Positions 60,759 to 64,000 of a DNA stretch of 64,000 nucleotides are shown in pieces. Origin of the DNA: Plecoglossus altivelis (Eukaryota; Chordata; Actinopteri; Osmeriformes; Plecoglossidae). The position numbers and the translations under genes are program-made. Positions within the stretch are counted from its first letter, which is position 1; each line of letters opens with the position of its first letter. The notes under the pieces were generated by a model that had not been told where the DNA came from, did not search any database, and saw nothing but the letters and a program-made list of their open reading frames with translations. The stretch lies in the NCBI GenBank assembly GCA_036571765.1, contig BROE01000016.1, forward strand, positions 18,146,992 through 18,210,991, given 5' to 3'.

Positions 60759-61041
60759 GGTTTAAGGAGTGTAAGGGGTGTTGGGCAGAAGTATGAAAAA
60801 GATCTGATGTGTTTCCTTAAGTCCATCTGCACAGTCCCTGGAGATGCAGGTGAAGGAAGTGAAGACTGCTCTTCAGAGCATTCTGGAGCAGCTGGAGGAG
60901 AAGGGGAAGGAGGAGGAGGGGGAGGAGGAAGGAGAGGGGGAGGAGGAGGGGGAGGATTACATCGCGGAGAACAAAAAGGAGGAGGAAGACGATGAAGAGG
61001 AGGAGGAAGATCAGTACTTCAGTGACAGCTGGGAGATTTGA
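14188..61041 (+). CDS. disc1: DISC1 (disrupted in schizophrenia 1), 14 coding exons
   Basis: The model is join(14188-14221, 18354-19420, 19970-20039, 22103-22253, 23670-23748, 24519-24754, 26933-26987, 37462-37564, 38491-38679, 48996-49056, 52861-53101, 56559-56603, 58394-58511, 60833-61041), 2658 nt and 885 aa; human DISC1 is 854 aa. DISC1 is a scaffold at centrosome, mitochondria and nucleus that binds NDE1/NDEL1, LIS1, PDE4 and others. The N-terminal third (exons 1-2) is disordered, with a basic RKRLHRR motif at 26-32 like the human nuclear signal and NFSFIQQSL at about 186-194 like human SFSFIRLSL. From residue 368 the protein is coiled-coil: LKLQRLQQKAVLEDDYDSA, LPSRQPG, RRDCLLQERR, KEVTAK, VWEADLEAC and LEEDLQTAM all align with human. 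All 13 junctions are phase-compatible. The last intron is read as U12-type AT-AC. An acidic C-terminal tail is absent from human DISC1 as I know it. Confidence 0.93.
15009..15234 (+). repeat. 38-bp minisatellite, six copies
   Basis: AACATATTGAGTTAGTGTGT followed by TCTCTGGAAACACATATG is repeated six times, with 36-38 bp periods and an A/G (GTTAG/GTTGG) polymorphic site. The minus-strand open frame across it is an artefact. Confidence 0.96.
17838..18050 (+). repeat. CTGT/CTCT tetranucleotide tract
   Basis: An imperfect (CTGT)n tract mixed with CTCT, CGCT and CCTG. It ends about 300 bp before exon 2. Confidence 0.95.
18354..19420 (+). CDS. disc1: DISC1 exon 2 (large N-terminal exon)
   Basis: It encodes residues 12-367, the disordered N-terminal region. 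The acceptor reads GTCAGCAG, a NAGNAG site, so 18351 or 18354 can be the first base with one Ala of difference. The basic RKRLHRR at 26-32 and SGEEGS resemble human RRRRLARRPG and SGEES. A 24-residue direct repeat (PAQPR.PDPADSSRLPDPGD) occupies about 138-185 and is a coding minisatellite. NFSFIQQSL follows. The exon ends with GWGSLLKTYEGALQASLQN, the counterpart of human SWDTLLRKWEPVLRDCLL, in phase 0 at AAG/GTAAGC. Confidence 0.92.
19421..19874 (+). repeat. disc1: 54-bp minisatellite of splice donors at the start of DISC1 intron 2
   Basis: The array starts at the exon 2 boundary. Nine donor-like sites, A(A/G)G followed by GTAAGC, GTAAAC or GTAAGG, occur at 19421, 19475, 19529, 19583, 19637, 19696, 19750, 19804 and 19869. 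The first five are spaced exactly 54 nt, so use of donors two to five adds 18, 36, 54 or 72 codons in frame with no stop. After 19637 an indel (59 nt step) breaks the frame and a stop follows at about 19699. Confidence 0.96.
19970..20039 (+). CDS. disc1: DISC1 exon 3
   Basis: It encodes IESMMLKLQRLQQKAVLEDD YDS (residues 368-390) plus one base, aligning with human ISLRLKLQKLQEDAVENDDYDK. The acceptor is TTTTAAAG and the donor GTAAGT. It enters in phase 0 and leaves in phase 1. Confidence 0.95.
20090..20325 (+). repeat. 17-bp minisatellite GTGGGCGGAGCCACGGT in DISC1 intron 3
   Basis: About 14 copies with ATG/GTG and GGGG/GGAG variants, starting 50 bp after the exon 3 donor. The long open frames on both strands are repeat products. 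Confidence 0.94.
20326..21510 (+). other. disc1: DISC1 intron 3, middle part
   Basis: Unique-looking sequence without a supportable gene, motif or repeat array. Short open frames (for example 20551-20823) have no recognisable domain. Confidence 0.6.
21515..21815 (+). repeat. 44-bp minisatellite in DISC1 intron 3
   Basis: ATCACTGTGCTTTATACACT followed by GTGTGTCCACTGTGTTTCTGTGCT, about seven complete or shortened copies; two successive unit starts at 21541 and 21585 show the 44-bp period. Confidence 0.94.
21866..22100 (+). repeat. disc1: (TG)n tract abutting the DISC1 exon 4 acceptor
   Basis: A GT/GCGT repeat with GGTATGATG interruptions runs up to GTGTGCAG at 22102. There is no ordinary polypyrimidine tract between the repeat and the acceptor. 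Confidence 0.96.
22103..22253 (+). CDS. disc1: DISC1 exon 4
   Basis: It encodes residues 391-440 (AERFGKKLKELSGEQARLQL, GLPSRQPGVSILLQRLGHAL), matching human AETLQQRLEDLEQE and LPSRQPALSSFLGHL. It ends in phase 2 at GCCAC before GTCAGT, a weak donor; the next exon begins with one base, so this donor and not the nearby GTAACC keeps frame. Confidence 0.93.
22254..23669 (+). other. disc1: DISC1 intron 4
   Basis: It contains a pyrimidine-rich minisatellite at 22738-23345. The flanks 22254-22735 and 23350-23660 show no recognisable feature. Confidence 0.8.
22738..23345 (+). repeat. 24-bp minisatellite CCCCTACCCCTGCCTCAGACCCTG
   Basis: About 25 copies with CTATCC, CTCCGACC and CTGACC variants. 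The 24-bp period produces Pro/Thr/Ala/Asp-rich open frames in all plus frames, none of which is a gene. Confidence 0.95.
23670..23748 (+). CDS. disc1: DISC1 exon 5
   Basis: It encodes EGRDADLVQVPQQRRDCLLQ ERRQVE (residues 442-467); RRDCLLQERRQVE matches human RRDWLLQEKQQLQKEIE. The acceptor is GTGTTCAG and the donor GTGAGT. It begins with one base completing Thr441 and ends in phase 0. Confidence 0.93.
24057..24504 (+). repeat. 16-bp minisatellite CTGCCTCATTTTCAAA before exon 6
   Basis: About 28 copies fill the 3' end of DISC1 intron 5 and run to within 15 bp of the exon 6 acceptor. They are pyrimidine-rich on the plus strand, so the array may double as the polypyrimidine tract. The 16-residue periodic open frames are artefacts. 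Confidence 0.95.
24519..24754 (+). CDS. disc1: DISC1 exon 6
   Basis: It encodes residues 468-545, a Glu/Gln/Leu-rich coiled coil (ALRQRLEDLEERRQQLQLLE, EEQEEELQ) followed by SLAQLRDMSRTLADLV, like human LGQLQEVSKALQDTL. The acceptor is CTGCTGCAG. It ends in phase 2 at CTCAG/GTGTGT. Confidence 0.93.
24755..24975 (+). repeat. disc1: 34-38 bp array of GT...CTCAG units at the start of DISC1 intron 6
   Basis: The exon 6 donor and its upstream bases (CCTCAG/GTGTG) recur at 24789, 24824, 24858, 24895, 24933 and 24967. Each unit runs from GTGTGC through a pyrimidine-rich stretch to CTCAG, so it carries both donor-like and acceptor-like ends. Only the 24824 donor (+69 nt) keeps the frame. Confidence 0.94.
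24976..26932 (+). other. disc1: DISC1 intron 6, remainder
   Basis: Mostly unique sequence; the dispersed retroelement copy at 26540-26816 is the only feature I can support. Confidence 0.7.
26540..26816 (+). mobile_element. Dispersed retroelement 3' end, copy B (plus orientation)
   Basis: It shares GAGGCACGACATTTCGTTCC and GCGGAATGACAATAAAGC with the inverted copy at 5408-5670 and ends in three CTTGAA units. AATAAA followed by a short tandem tail suits a LINE or SINE 3' end. No open frame is retained. Confidence 0.7.
26933..26987 (+). CDS. disc1: DISC1 exon 7
   Basis: It encodes LQEQEQEISLSIKEVTAK (547-564), matching human LQERIKSLNLSLKEITTK. The acceptor is CGTTCCAG and the donor AAG/GTAACA. 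It enters in phase 2 and leaves in phase 0. Confidence 0.95.
26988..28066 (+). repeat. disc1: About 39-bp minisatellite starting at the exon 7 donor
   Basis: Units read GTAACAGTCTGTTCTAGCTA then ACCATAATCCACTGTTAAA, about 28 copies. The first unit begins exactly at the exon 7/intron 7 junction. Copies ending in AAG restore AAGGTAACAGTCTG at 27250, 27514 and 28049; many others end AAAGTAACA or AAGGTTAG. Reading into the intron meets an in-frame TAA within the first unit. Confidence 0.96.
28211..28300. repeat. GT microsatellites in DISC1 intron 7
   Basis: Two (GT)n tracts, 28213-28242 and 28255-28298, separated by ACATCCTACTCCAGT. Confidence 0.95.
28440..28680. repeat. GGGTGTGTAC-type GT-rich minisatellite
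   Basis: Irregular units of GGTGTGTACGTAGGGGTGTG lie downstream of the plain GT tracts. Confidence 0.85.
28775..29205 (+). repeat. Purine tract rich in GGGAGG / GGGGGG
   Basis: An almost unbroken G/A plus strand over about 430 bp with many runs of four or more G. Such sequence can form G-quadruplexes or triplexes. Open frames on both strands are low complexity only. Confidence 0.9.
29645..36815. repeat. About 7 kb CA-rich satellite, unit (CA)nTGCATAAAGTC
   Basis: It fills most of DISC1 intron 7. The recurring unit is (CA)n ATGCATAAAGTCC, 20-45 bp long depending on the CA run. It is clean at 30000-31900 and 36300-36815, but disordered and strand-mixed at about 32050-35400. None of the many Cys/Val or Thr/His-rich open frames is a gene. 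Confidence 0.93.
36816..37461 (+). other. disc1: DISC1 intron 7, 3' end with long pyrimidine tract
   Basis: From 36816 to 37095 the sequence is unique. From about 37108 to 37460 it is an almost pure CTCC/TCTC tract that leads straight into the exon 8 acceptor (CCCCCCCAG). Confidence 0.85.
37462..37564 (+). CDS. disc1: DISC1 exon 8
   Basis: It encodes VVMSQRLGASLRRKVSETET then QLLALHEAKLAAVS (565-598) plus one base, matching human CMSEKFCSTLRKKVNDIETQLPALLEAKMHAIS. The donor is GTGACT and it leaves in phase 1. Confidence 0.95.
37740..38445 (+). repeat. 54-bp minisatellite in DISC1 intron 8
   Basis: About 13 copies of ATCAGATCTGTTTCATCTAC followed by CTCACATCAGACATAACTAA and TCAACCCTATAACC. 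The plus-frame periodic open frame overlaps exon 9 in a different frame from DISC1, so it is not coding. Confidence 0.96.
38491..38679 (+). CDS. disc1: DISC1 exon 9
   Basis: It encodes residues 599-661, including GNDFSSARELKAEMRGVYAE and RERLDGLSKRLHSLSAGNSQ, matching human GNHFWTAKDLTEEIRSLTSEREGLEGLLSKL. The acceptor is TGTTCCCAG and the donor GTGAGT; it starts and ends in phase 1. Confidence 0.95.
38680..44332 (+). other. disc1: DISC1 intron 9, first half
   Basis: It contains GT tracts (39144-39194, 39262-39348), a CTCCC pyrimidine tract (41340-41540) and a GGGAGAG stretch (42298-42352). The rest is unique sequence. I see no additional exon, RNA gene or transposon that I can support. Confidence 0.65.
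44333..44500 (+). repeat. 30-bp minisatellite CTCAGACCAACACTGTGCTG + CTGGACCCAG
   Basis: Five almost perfect copies. The 30-bp period gives a ten-residue repeat (AQTNTVLLDP) in one plus frame and a repeat on the minus strand; no sign of a real gene. Confidence 0.96.
44627..45745 (+). repeat. 21-bp minisatellite GACACCCTCACATTCAGGCCT
   Basis: About 50 copies with TTACACCC, CATACAGTC and truncated CACATGACACC variants. The seven-residue TPSHSGL open frames arise from the 21-bp period. Confidence 0.96.
46130..48950. other. Scrambled region of DISC1 intron 9, possible assembly noise
   Basis: It contains broken echoes of the adjacent array on both strands (GACACCCTCACATGACC at 46531, GAGGGTGTCG at 46193, ACACCCTCACGATTCAGGTC at 46991). 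A distorted second copy of 45745-45830 lies at 47070-47170, and altered CTCCAGCGTAnnGAAAGACAT repeats at 48350-48540. No gene is evident. Confidence 0.6.
48996..49056 (+). CDS. disc1: DISC1 exon 10
   Basis: It encodes EGSLKENALKYIRLLEERAH (662-681) plus two bases, matching human ETSVKENTMKYMETLKNKL. The acceptor is CCCCCTGCAG and the donor GTACCA. It enters in phase 1 and leaves in phase 2. Confidence 0.94.
49330..50130 (+). repeat. GTGTGTGTCTGTGGGCT minisatellite in DISC1 intron 10
   Basis: Roughly 45 copies of a 16-20 bp unit, (GT)nCTGTGGGCT. Cys/Val-rich and Thr/His-rich open frames on the two strands are artefacts. Confidence 0.95.
50131..52822 (+). other. disc1: DISC1 intron 10, second part
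   Basis: Unique sequence with a CACCCTCCCC tract (51565-51665), a GACAGACAGATA tract (51795-51872) and a CCAGCCCTGCACCCCTC minisatellite (52235-52515). Nothing else is recognised. Confidence 0.65.
52823..52852 (+). repeat. disc1: (GT)n tract next to the DISC1 exon 11 acceptor
   Basis: About 15 GT units end just before CTACGTAG at 52860, the exon 11 acceptor. As at exon 4, the TG repeat takes the place of a polypyrimidine tract. Confidence 0.95.
52861..53101 (+). CDS. disc1: DISC1 exon 11
   Basis: It encodes residues 682-762, beginning SCGCAVLERVWEADLEACHL, nearly identical to human CKCPLLGKVWEADLEACRLL. A poorly conserved Gly/Pro-rich part follows and the exon ends NSEFTK at AAG/GTAACA in phase 0. 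Confidence 0.95.
53102..53709 (+). other. disc1: DISC1 intron 11, first part
   Basis: Unique sequence. A 167-codon plus-strand open frame at 53232-53735 has no recognised domain and runs into the downstream repeat, so I do not call it a gene. Confidence 0.55.
53710..54715 (+). repeat. GTGTGTGAATGTGTGTGTCAGTATGCAGGA-type minisatellite
   Basis: About 35 units of 27-32 bp, with CAGTTTGCAG, CCGTGTGCAG and CAGTTAGCAG variants. Confidence 0.95.
55178..55685 (+). repeat. 16-bp minisatellite CTGGGACTAACCTAGT, grading into CTGGGTTAAATTAGC
   Basis: About 30 copies; the first two thirds are AGTCTGGGACTAACC/ATAGT, the last third drifts to AGCCTGGGTTAAATTA. A 56-bp higher-order block with CTGGTTTTAATTTAG recurs three times. 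Confidence 0.94.
55865..56120. repeat. CACACTCATATATACACA microsatellite
   Basis: Degenerate (CA)n and (TA)n motifs, including CACACTCA(T/C)ATATA units. Confidence 0.9.
56559..56603 (+). CDS. disc1: DISC1 exon 12 (45 nt)
   Basis: It encodes KLEEFLFSMEENLPE (763-777), aligning with human VLEEWKTHLIPSL. The acceptor is GTTTGCAG and the donor GTATGT. The exon is phase 0 on both sides, so skipping it would keep the frame. Confidence 0.85.
56647..56665 (-). promoter_or_regulatory. Near-consensus ZNF143/THAP11 motif inside DISC1 intron 12
   Basis: The minus strand reads ACTACAATTCCCAGAGTGC, one or two bases from the SBS consensus. It lies 44 bp after exon 12, where a promoter is not expected. Confidence 0.5.
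56925..57275 (+). repeat. Minisatellite TAGGTGTTAGCATGTGC
   Basis: About 20 units of 17-20 bp with GGACTAG, GAACTGG and GTGCTGG variants, in DISC1 intron 12. Confidence 0.92.
57470..57690. repeat. CA microsatellite with AGGCATGCA/AGGCGTGCA interruptions
   Basis: (CA)n runs are separated at intervals by GGCRTG. A separate (GT)n tract lies at 57763-57795. The long open frames in this interval are repeat artefacts. Confidence 0.95.
58050..58393 (+). repeat. CTCTCCCTCCC pyrimidine tract before exon 13
   Basis: An almost pure C/T strand for about 340 bp leading into the exon 13 acceptor CTCTCCCAG. Confidence 0.93.
58394..58511 (+). CDS. disc1: DISC1 exon 13
   Basis: It encodes DGCSEATELTVQCELISDRL then MTLEEDLQTAMLSRDQALT (778-816) plus one base, aligning with human LSAELGEKCEDIGKKLLYLEDQLHTAIHSHDEDLI. 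The end is placed before ATATCCTTT, a U12-type donor, leaving C to pair with AG of exon 14 as CAG (Gln). A GT donor at 58529 would also keep frame but adds five residues absent in human. Confidence 0.88.
58512..60832 (+). other. disc1: DISC1 intron 13, predicted U12-type AT-AC intron
   Basis: The intron begins ATATCCTTTC at 58512, the exact minor-spliceosome donor consensus. TTCCTTAAG at 60813-60821 matches the U12 branch-site consensus TTCCTTRAY except for its last base, with the branch A at 60820. CAC ends the intron at 60832, 12 nt later. The joined codon is Gln, and QSL at the junction equals human IQSLRREL. Inside are CTGT repeats (58528-58730), a CCTCCCTC tract (59127-59190), a CTCTCCCTGTCG tract (59615-59850) and a GT tract (60701-60760). 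The other interior parts show nothing recognisable. Confidence 0.85.
60833..61041 (+). CDS. disc1: DISC1 exon 14 (last coding exon, acidic tail)
   Basis: It encodes residues 817-885. QSLEMQVKEVKTALQSILEQ aligns with human QSLRRELQMVKETLQAMILQ. After residue 838 a Glu/Asp-rich tail of about 48 residues follows, ending YFSDSWEI and TGA (61039-61041). Human DISC1 ends differently and without such a tail. The DNA of the tail is a GGAGGA-rich purine tract, so it may have grown by slippage. Confidence 0.93.
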
Positions 61042-61104
61042 CCCTGGGGTGAAGTGTGTGTTATGAGCCGTCTGAGTGGGCTGTCAATCTTCTGAGCCGA
61101 CTTG

Positions 61105-61745
61105 AGAGAAGGGCCTCACCACGGCAACCGCCCCCAGTCACTGGAAGAAGGACCTCACCACGGCAACCGCCTCCAGTCACTGGGAGAAGGACCTCACCAC
61201 GGCAACCGCCTCCAGTCACTGGGAGAAGGACCTCACCACGGCAACCGCCTCCAGTCACTGAAGGACCTCACCACGGCAACCGCCTCCAGTCACTGGAAGA
61301 AGGACCTCACCACGGCAACCACCCCCAGTCACTGGAAGAAGGACCTCACCACGGCAACCACCTCCAGTCACTGGAAGAAGGGCCTCACCACGGCAACCAC
61401 CTCCAGTCACTGGGAGAAGGGCCTCACCACGGCAACCACCTCCAGTCACTGGAAGAAGGGCCTCACCACGGCAACCACCTCCAGTCACCGGAAGAAGGAC
61501 CTCATTCATGGCAACCACCTCCAGTCACTGGAAGAAGGGCCTCACCACGGCAACCACCCCCAGTCACTGGGAGAAGGGCCTCACCATGGCAACCACCTCC
61601 AGTCACTGGAAGAAGGGCCTCACCATGGCAACCACCTCCAGTCACTGGGAGAAGGGCCTCACCATGGCAACCACCTCCAGTCACTGGAAGAAATGCCTCA
61701 CCACGGCAACCACCTCCAGTCACTGGAAGAAGGACCTCACCACTC
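61105..61745 (+). repeat. disc1: 39-bp minisatellite in the DISC1 3' UTR
   Basis: About 16 copies of GAAGGACCTCACCACGGCAA then CCACCTCCAGTCACTGGGA. The 39-bp period leaves all plus frames open and gives 13-residue repeats (EGPHHGNHLQSLE). Two TGA codons separate the in-frame version from DISC1. Confidence 0.96.
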
Positions 61746-62499
61746 ATCTCAAACACAGCACCAGTTACTGCACCTCCCCATCTGTCCTCTCTGTTGCTGA
61801 CCAAGAGATATTCATCGATCTTGGAAATATACCCTCATTACGTATATACCCCAGTGTGCTGGAACTGACACTCAAAAACACTTTTGTTGTCGTACTTGGA
61901 AGCACAGATATTGTGCCAGTAGTCGTATAATCAGTAGAGCAACCTCAGCCAGCTAGCAAGACTGTGTTGATGTTCTCTCTGATGGCACAGTTAGTCTGGT
62001 GTTCTCTCTGATGGCACGGTTAGTCTGGTGTTCTCTCTCATGGCACAGTTAGTCTAGGCACCTCACTAGCGAAAGTCTGAATACACTTGCAAAGTTGTTT
62101 TTATGTAAATATAAGGACCAACATGACAATCCAAATGTAGGATAGTTCATAGTTTTGCACAGGACCCGAGACAGGACGGGGGGGTAAATGTTGCCTTGTT
62201 GTTTAGTTCATTACGACTGGACCATAAACTGTTTAGTTATAGTCCATGATGCGCTACAGAGGGACAAGTTAACTTGGACCTCCTCCTACCAGTGTGTCAA
62301 TCGCATCACTGTCCACACGCTTCATTCCACGTGGAGGGAAATTAGACCAAATGCTTTATATGATTGTGTTAGAGGTCCAGCATGCAGACTCTTGATTTTT
62401 TTATTCGTATATAATGGGAGAGGGTGTCTGGAGCAGTGAAAAGCGCTTTAACTGCTGAATGTTGTCTTACGTCCACTAAAAAGCACTTTTGTTGTGTTG

Positions 62500-62830
62500 C
62501 CTGTCCTGTTTGTTATAATGAAGTGCTGTTGTGTTACTTGTTATAATGAAGGACTGTTTTGTTGCTTGTTGTGTCGAATCATTGTGTTGTGTTGCTTGTT
62601 ACGATCAACCATTGTGTTGTGTTACTTGTTATAATGAAGGAATGTTGTGTTGCTTGTTATAATGAACCCTTGTGTTGTTGCTTGTTATAATAAAGTACTG
62701 TTGTGTTGCTTGTTATAATGAACCATTGTGTTGTGTTACTTGTTATAATGAAGGACTGTTTTGGTCCTTGTTGTGTTGAACCATTGTGTTGTGTTGCTTG
62801 TTATAATGAAGGACTGTTGTGTTGCTTGTT
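62500..62830 (+). repeat. disc1: TGTTGCTTGTTATAATGAAGGACTGT-type minisatellite in the 3' UTR
   Basis: About 11 diverged units of 27-35 bp, with GAAGGACTG and GAACCATTG variants. Confidence 0.92.
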
Positions 62831-63012
62831 GAAGGTTGAGAGAGCACCACTGTGACTCCTGCTTGTCCCACTTCCCTCTCCAGCCAGCAGACACCAAGTC
62901 TCACACCTGTTTACCACACCTGTTTACCTGTATGTGTCTCCCCCTTACTGTACGCTTTGGAACCACTTTGTTCTGGTTCATATTTATATATATATATTGT
63001 AAAGCCTAACTA

Positions 63013-63018
63013 AATAAA
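63013..63018 (+). terminator. disc1: DISC1 poly(A) signal AATAAA
   Basis: AATAAA is followed by GTGTGAACCTTTCTGTTGAATCTGTC-like GU/U-rich sequence, a good downstream element. Cleavage is expected near 63030-63040. Confidence 0.75.
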
Positions 63019-63104
63019 GTGTGAACCTTTCTGTTGAATCTGTCTCTGTCCTCCTTTTGTACTGATCAACGGTGCAGCTGGAGTCTAAAGGTCTGAGCCT
63101 CAGT

Positions 63105-63312
63105 GTTGAGGAGGGAGGGAGGGGGAGGAGGAGGGGGAAGGGAGGAAGGGTAGGGGAGGAGAAGGGGGAGGGGGAAGGAAGGGAGGGTAGGGGGAGGGGA
63201 GGGAGGGGAGGAGGAGAAGGGGGAGGGGAAGGGAAGGGGAGGGAGGAGAAGGGGGAGGGGGGGGAGGAGGAGAAGGGGTAGGGGAGGGAGGGTAGGAGAA
63301 GGGGGAGGGGAC
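63105..63312 (+). repeat. GGGAGG/GGGGAA purine tract
   Basis: About 200 bp of nearly pure G/A with repeated GGAGAAGGGGGAGGGG, just after the DISC1 poly(A) region. It has G-quadruplex potential. Confidence 0.93.
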
Positions 63313-63520
63313 AGACCACTGGTTGGTTCCTACAGTTGGACAACCCACCAATCAACATTCGGCAAGCGTTGTGATGTCATTCCTGGATTCTTTATCATCA
63401 GACATTAGTTGCCCAGGTGACAATATTTCTTCGATCATCTGACTTGTATCTGATGTTTCCTCATCCTGATGAAAGTTTAATGTTAAACAAACACACAGGC
63501 AAGTCTCTGATTCAGTGCCC

Positions 63521-63631
63521 ATAAGGATACAGGGTAAACAATTTCATTTGCCCGCTTTATTTCAGGGTTGAAGGTGGGGCCTTTTTGACCCTTAGGACAG
63601 GGTGAGTTGCAGAATGTGAAGAGAACACTAG
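63521..63631 (-). mobile_element. Unclassified dispersed repeat, copy B
   Basis: On the minus strand it repeats the 10042-10160 text (TTCTCTTCACATTCTGCA, GGGTCAAAAAGGCCCCACC, CCTGAAATAAAGC) with about 80-85% similarity by eye. Confidence 0.55.
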
Positions 63632-63872
63632 GGTTAAAACTTGGTGTGACGGCTCCAATACTGCACAACCAGCAGAGATCACAGGAAGACTGTTCCTTGC
63701 CATCCTCTCTGCCATGCTCAGCACAGTCAACATTACTAATGAATGCAAATGTTCCTTCCAATGTATTCATGAATTCTGAGAGATGTTTACTGTTTGAAAC
63801 TGACACCGAGGTAATTACTGACTGACTGGGTGTCAGTTCTACCGTGTTAGTCAGTCATGAAGTATTCAGTAA

Positions 63873-64000
63873 CGTGTGTGGTGTCTGTGTGTGTGTGTGT
63901 GTGTGTGGTGTCTGTGTGTGTGGTGTCTGTGTGTGTGGTGTCTGTGTGTGTGTGTGTGTGGTGTCTGTGTGTGTGTGTGTGTGTGGTGTCTGTGTGTGTG
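63873..64000. repeat. GT microsatellite GTGTCTGTGTGTGTG at the window end
   Basis: (GT)n with regular GGTGTCTGT interruptions, running off the right edge. Confidence 0.95.

Larger units (their letters stand above)
61042..63035 (+). other. disc1: DISC1 3' UTR
   Basis: About 2 kb from the stop to the poly(A) signal. A second in-frame TGA follows about 54 bases after the first. It includes two minisatellites (61105-61745 and 62500-62830). The part between them is unique sequence without a recognised feature. Confidence 0.75.

Noticed and set aside
61056..61868. 270-codon open frame after DISC1
   Set aside because: It is a by-product of the 39-bp repeat in the 3' UTR; no ATG-led or conserved protein.

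Overview
This window comes from a vertebrate nuclear genome, most likely a ray-finned fish. It carries spliced genes with GT-AG introns, AATAAA poly(A) signals, teleost-style dispersed repeats, and a very high load of micro- and minisatellites. The gene order is EGLN1 (minus strand), TSNAX (plus), DISC1 (plus). As I recall it, the same three neighbours occur in human 1q42, so this is a conserved synteny block. No prokaryotic gene, CRISPR array, tRNA, rRNA or virus was recognised.

Layout: 1-2540 is the 5' part of EGLN1 intron 1 (minus strand) and holds a GC-rich minisatellite. 2541-3257 is EGLN1 exon 1: start codon, MYND zinc finger, linker and the beginning of the prolyl-hydroxylase domain; the rest lies off the left edge. 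3258-4644 is a head-to-head intergenic region with a ZNF143/THAP11-type motif. 4645-11418 is TSNAX in six coding exons (279 aa, translin-associated factor X). 11419-14187 is its 3' UTR and a short spacer. 14188-61041 is DISC1, rebuilt here as 14 coding exons giving 885 aa, with all exon phases agreeing. 61042 to about 63035 is the DISC1 3' UTR. The remainder is purine-rich and GT-repeat sequence.

Functionally the three genes are unrelated: oxygen sensing (EGLN1 hydroxylates HIF-alpha), small-RNA endonuclease work (TSNAX with translin forms C3PO), and a coiled-coil scaffold for centrosome and neuronal development (DISC1). DISC1 takes up about 47 kb, nearly all of it tandem repeat.

I found no wholly new biological system. 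The most interesting signals concern splicing. (1) The last DISC1 intron looks like a minor-spliceosome (U12) AT-AC intron, and this reading restores the ortholog-like residues at the junction. (2) Three DISC1 introns, plus a small case in TSNAX, begin with tandem arrays whose period reproduces the authentic exon/GT donor; the intron 2 array would add 18 codons per unit in frame. (3) Two DISC1 exons are preceded directly by long TG tracts. Two blocks (about 32.05-35.4 kb and 46.1-48.95 kb) look like scrambled, strand-mixed versions of the adjacent satellites and may be assembly artefacts.
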